Source: Patescibacteria group bacterium UBA6130 (GTDB taxonomy: Bacteria; Patescibacteriota; Microgenomatia; UBA12405; UBA6130). Taken from it: 5,915 bases of DNA. Each line of letters starts with the position of its first letter. Position 1 is the first letter of the stretch. Position numbers and translations under genes: made by a program. Under the pieces are notes generated by a model. The model was not told the DNA's origin and did no database searches. It worked only from the letters and a program-made list of their open reading frames with translations. The stretch is taken from assembly GCA_002428285.1 (NCBI GenBank), contig DIVO01000033.1, forward strand, positions 1-5,915, in the 5' to 3' direction. Of this stretch, positions 5,043-5,915 are shown one piece after another.

Positions 5043-5915
5043 ATGAATAATAGTAAGACTAAGTTAACCAAGCCAAGAATTCCGACCGGATTTATGGAGC
5101 TACTTCCTGAAAAGCAAGTGGTCTTTAATGATATTCTCGATAAAATCCGTTCTTCTTATGAATTGTTTGGCTTTATACCAATTGATACCCCGTCGATGGA
5201 ATACTCAGATATTCTTATGGCAAAAAGCGGCGGAGAAACAGAAAAACAGATCTATGAAATTTCCAAAGGCGATGATAAATATTGCTTAAGATTTGATTTA
5301 ACTGTTCCTTTGGCAAGATATGTTGCTCAGAATATAAACAGTCTGGTATTTCCATTTAAAAGATATCAGATCGGAAAAGTTTATAGAGGTGAAAAACCGC
5401 AAAAAGGCAGGTTTAGAGAATTTTATCAGGCAGATATTGATATTATTGATAGAGATAAACTTGATTTAATTAATGACGCTGAAATTCCGGCAGTGATCAA
5501 TCAGGTTTTTTCTACTCTTAATCTTTCTGATTTTATTATCAAAATCAGCAATAGGAAAATTCTCTCAGGACTATTGGAAGATTTCAAAGCGAAAAACAAA
5601 AACAAAATCCTGAGAACAATCGACAAGCTTCCCAAAATCGGCCAAGAAGAAACGACAAGATCATTAACAGATCTTGATTTGTCGCAAAAAGAGATTGATA
5701 TCATTTTAACAATAGCGAAATTAAAAGGAAAAATTGAAGTTTTGGAAAAGATATCCGGATTTAGTTCAAACAAAGTTTTCCAAATAGGTATTGACGAGTT
5801 AAGAAAAGTAATTGGTTATCTTAATAAATATAATTTGCCTGAAGAGAATTATGAAATTGATCTCTCTATTACTAGAGGTCTAGATTACTACACCGGAACA
5901 GTCTACGAAACATTT
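5043..5915 (+). CDS. hisS: Histidyl-tRNA synthetase, N-terminal part (3' end outside window)
   Basis: HisRS charges tRNA-His with histidine; it is a cytosolic class II synthetase dimer. The frame is open for 291 codons to the window edge. It starts with KPRIPTGFMELLP, the usual HisRS opening, followed by motif 1 around IPIDTPSME (45-53), LRFDLTVPLARYVA (82-95), the motif 2 ATP-binding loop VYRGEKPQKGRFREFYQADIDII (113-135), and the histidine-binding HisA motif TRGLDYYTG (277-285). Motif 3 and the anticodon-binding domain lie beyond the window. The wording LRFDLTVPLARY, REFYQADIDI and RGLDYYTGTVYE is closer to the eukaryote/archaea-like HisRS branch than to the E. coli type (FHQ, LDYYN-x-TVFEW), which is also found in various bacteria. 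The start at 5043 gives the expected N-terminus and follows an extended -10 box directly. Confidence 0.96.
   Translation, partial: MNNSKTKLTKPRIPTGFMELLPEKQVVFNDILDKIRSSYELFGFIPIDTPSMEYSDILMAKSGGETEKQIYEISKGDDKYCLRFDLTVPLARYVAQNINSLVFPFKRYQIGKVYRGEKPQKGRFREFYQADIDIIDRDKLDLINDAEIPAVINQVFSTLNLSDFIIKISNRKILSGLLEDFKAKNKNKILRTIDKLPKIGQEETTRSLTDLDLSQKEIDIILTIAKLKGKIEVLEKISGFSSNKVFQIGIDELRKVIGYLNKYNLPEENYEIDLSITRGLDYYTGTVYETF

Noticed and set aside
5501..5773. 90-codon minus-strand open frame
   Set aside because: It is antisense to hisS, which continues uninterrupted through this region; the Phe/Ile/Leu-rich product reflects Lys/Glu/Asn-rich coding on the other strand.
1..5915. CRISPR array, tRNA, rRNA, insertion sequence or riboswitch
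   Set aside because: No regularly spaced direct repeats, cloverleaf-like or rRNA-like stretch, transposase motif or long structured leader was seen; almost all of the DNA is accounted for by protein genes and short spacers.

Overview
The window is AT-rich DNA with compact bacterial genes and the standard code. Visible stops are TAA, TAG and one tandem TGA, and no UGA occurs inside the other reading frames. Spacers are short, and none of the seven visible starts has a convincing Shine-Dalgarno sequence. Small genome style, eukaryote/archaea-flavoured HisRS motifs, a tiny CPHC thioredoxin-like protein and AT-rich leaderless-looking starts together suggest a Candidate Phyla Radiation (Patescibacteria, perhaps Microgenomates) bacterium. 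That placement is inference; no rRNA or marker phylogeny is available here.

Left part (1-1600): the 3' end of the translational GTPase gene typA/bipA runs off the left edge. Next comes an 87-residue thioredoxin-fold protein with a CPHC site, whose promoter sits in a perfect 12-bp inverted repeat. Facing it, with only 15 bp between the stop codons, is an AhpC-type 2-Cys peroxiredoxin on the minus strand.

Middle (1600-2837): divergent from the peroxiredoxin gene is a soluble sensor histidine kinase whose PAS domain carries a cluster of four cysteines. Thioredoxin-like protein, peroxiredoxin and cysteine-rich kinase look like a small redox neighbourhood, although they are on separate transcripts.

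Right part (2873-5915), all plus strand: a membrane-anchored or exported PQQ-type aldose dehydrogenase; a short YqaE/Pmp3 membrane peptide (53 aa) downstream of a perfect 16-bp inverted repeat that overlaps its promoter; a membrane-anchored cyclophilin-type prolyl isomerase; and the 5' part of hisS (histidyl-tRNA synthetase), cut by the right edge.

The most notable pattern is in the starts. Four or five of the six plus-strand genes whose starts are visible have a -10-like box ending only about 5-9 nt before the ATG, which predicts leaderless or nearly leaderless mRNAs. A shared GATATAATTA box precedes three genes and a CTGTTAA box precedes three; the yqaE gene has both. I found no mobile element, CRISPR array, tRNA or rRNA, and no gene-free stretch longer than 300 bases once the yqaE gene is included.
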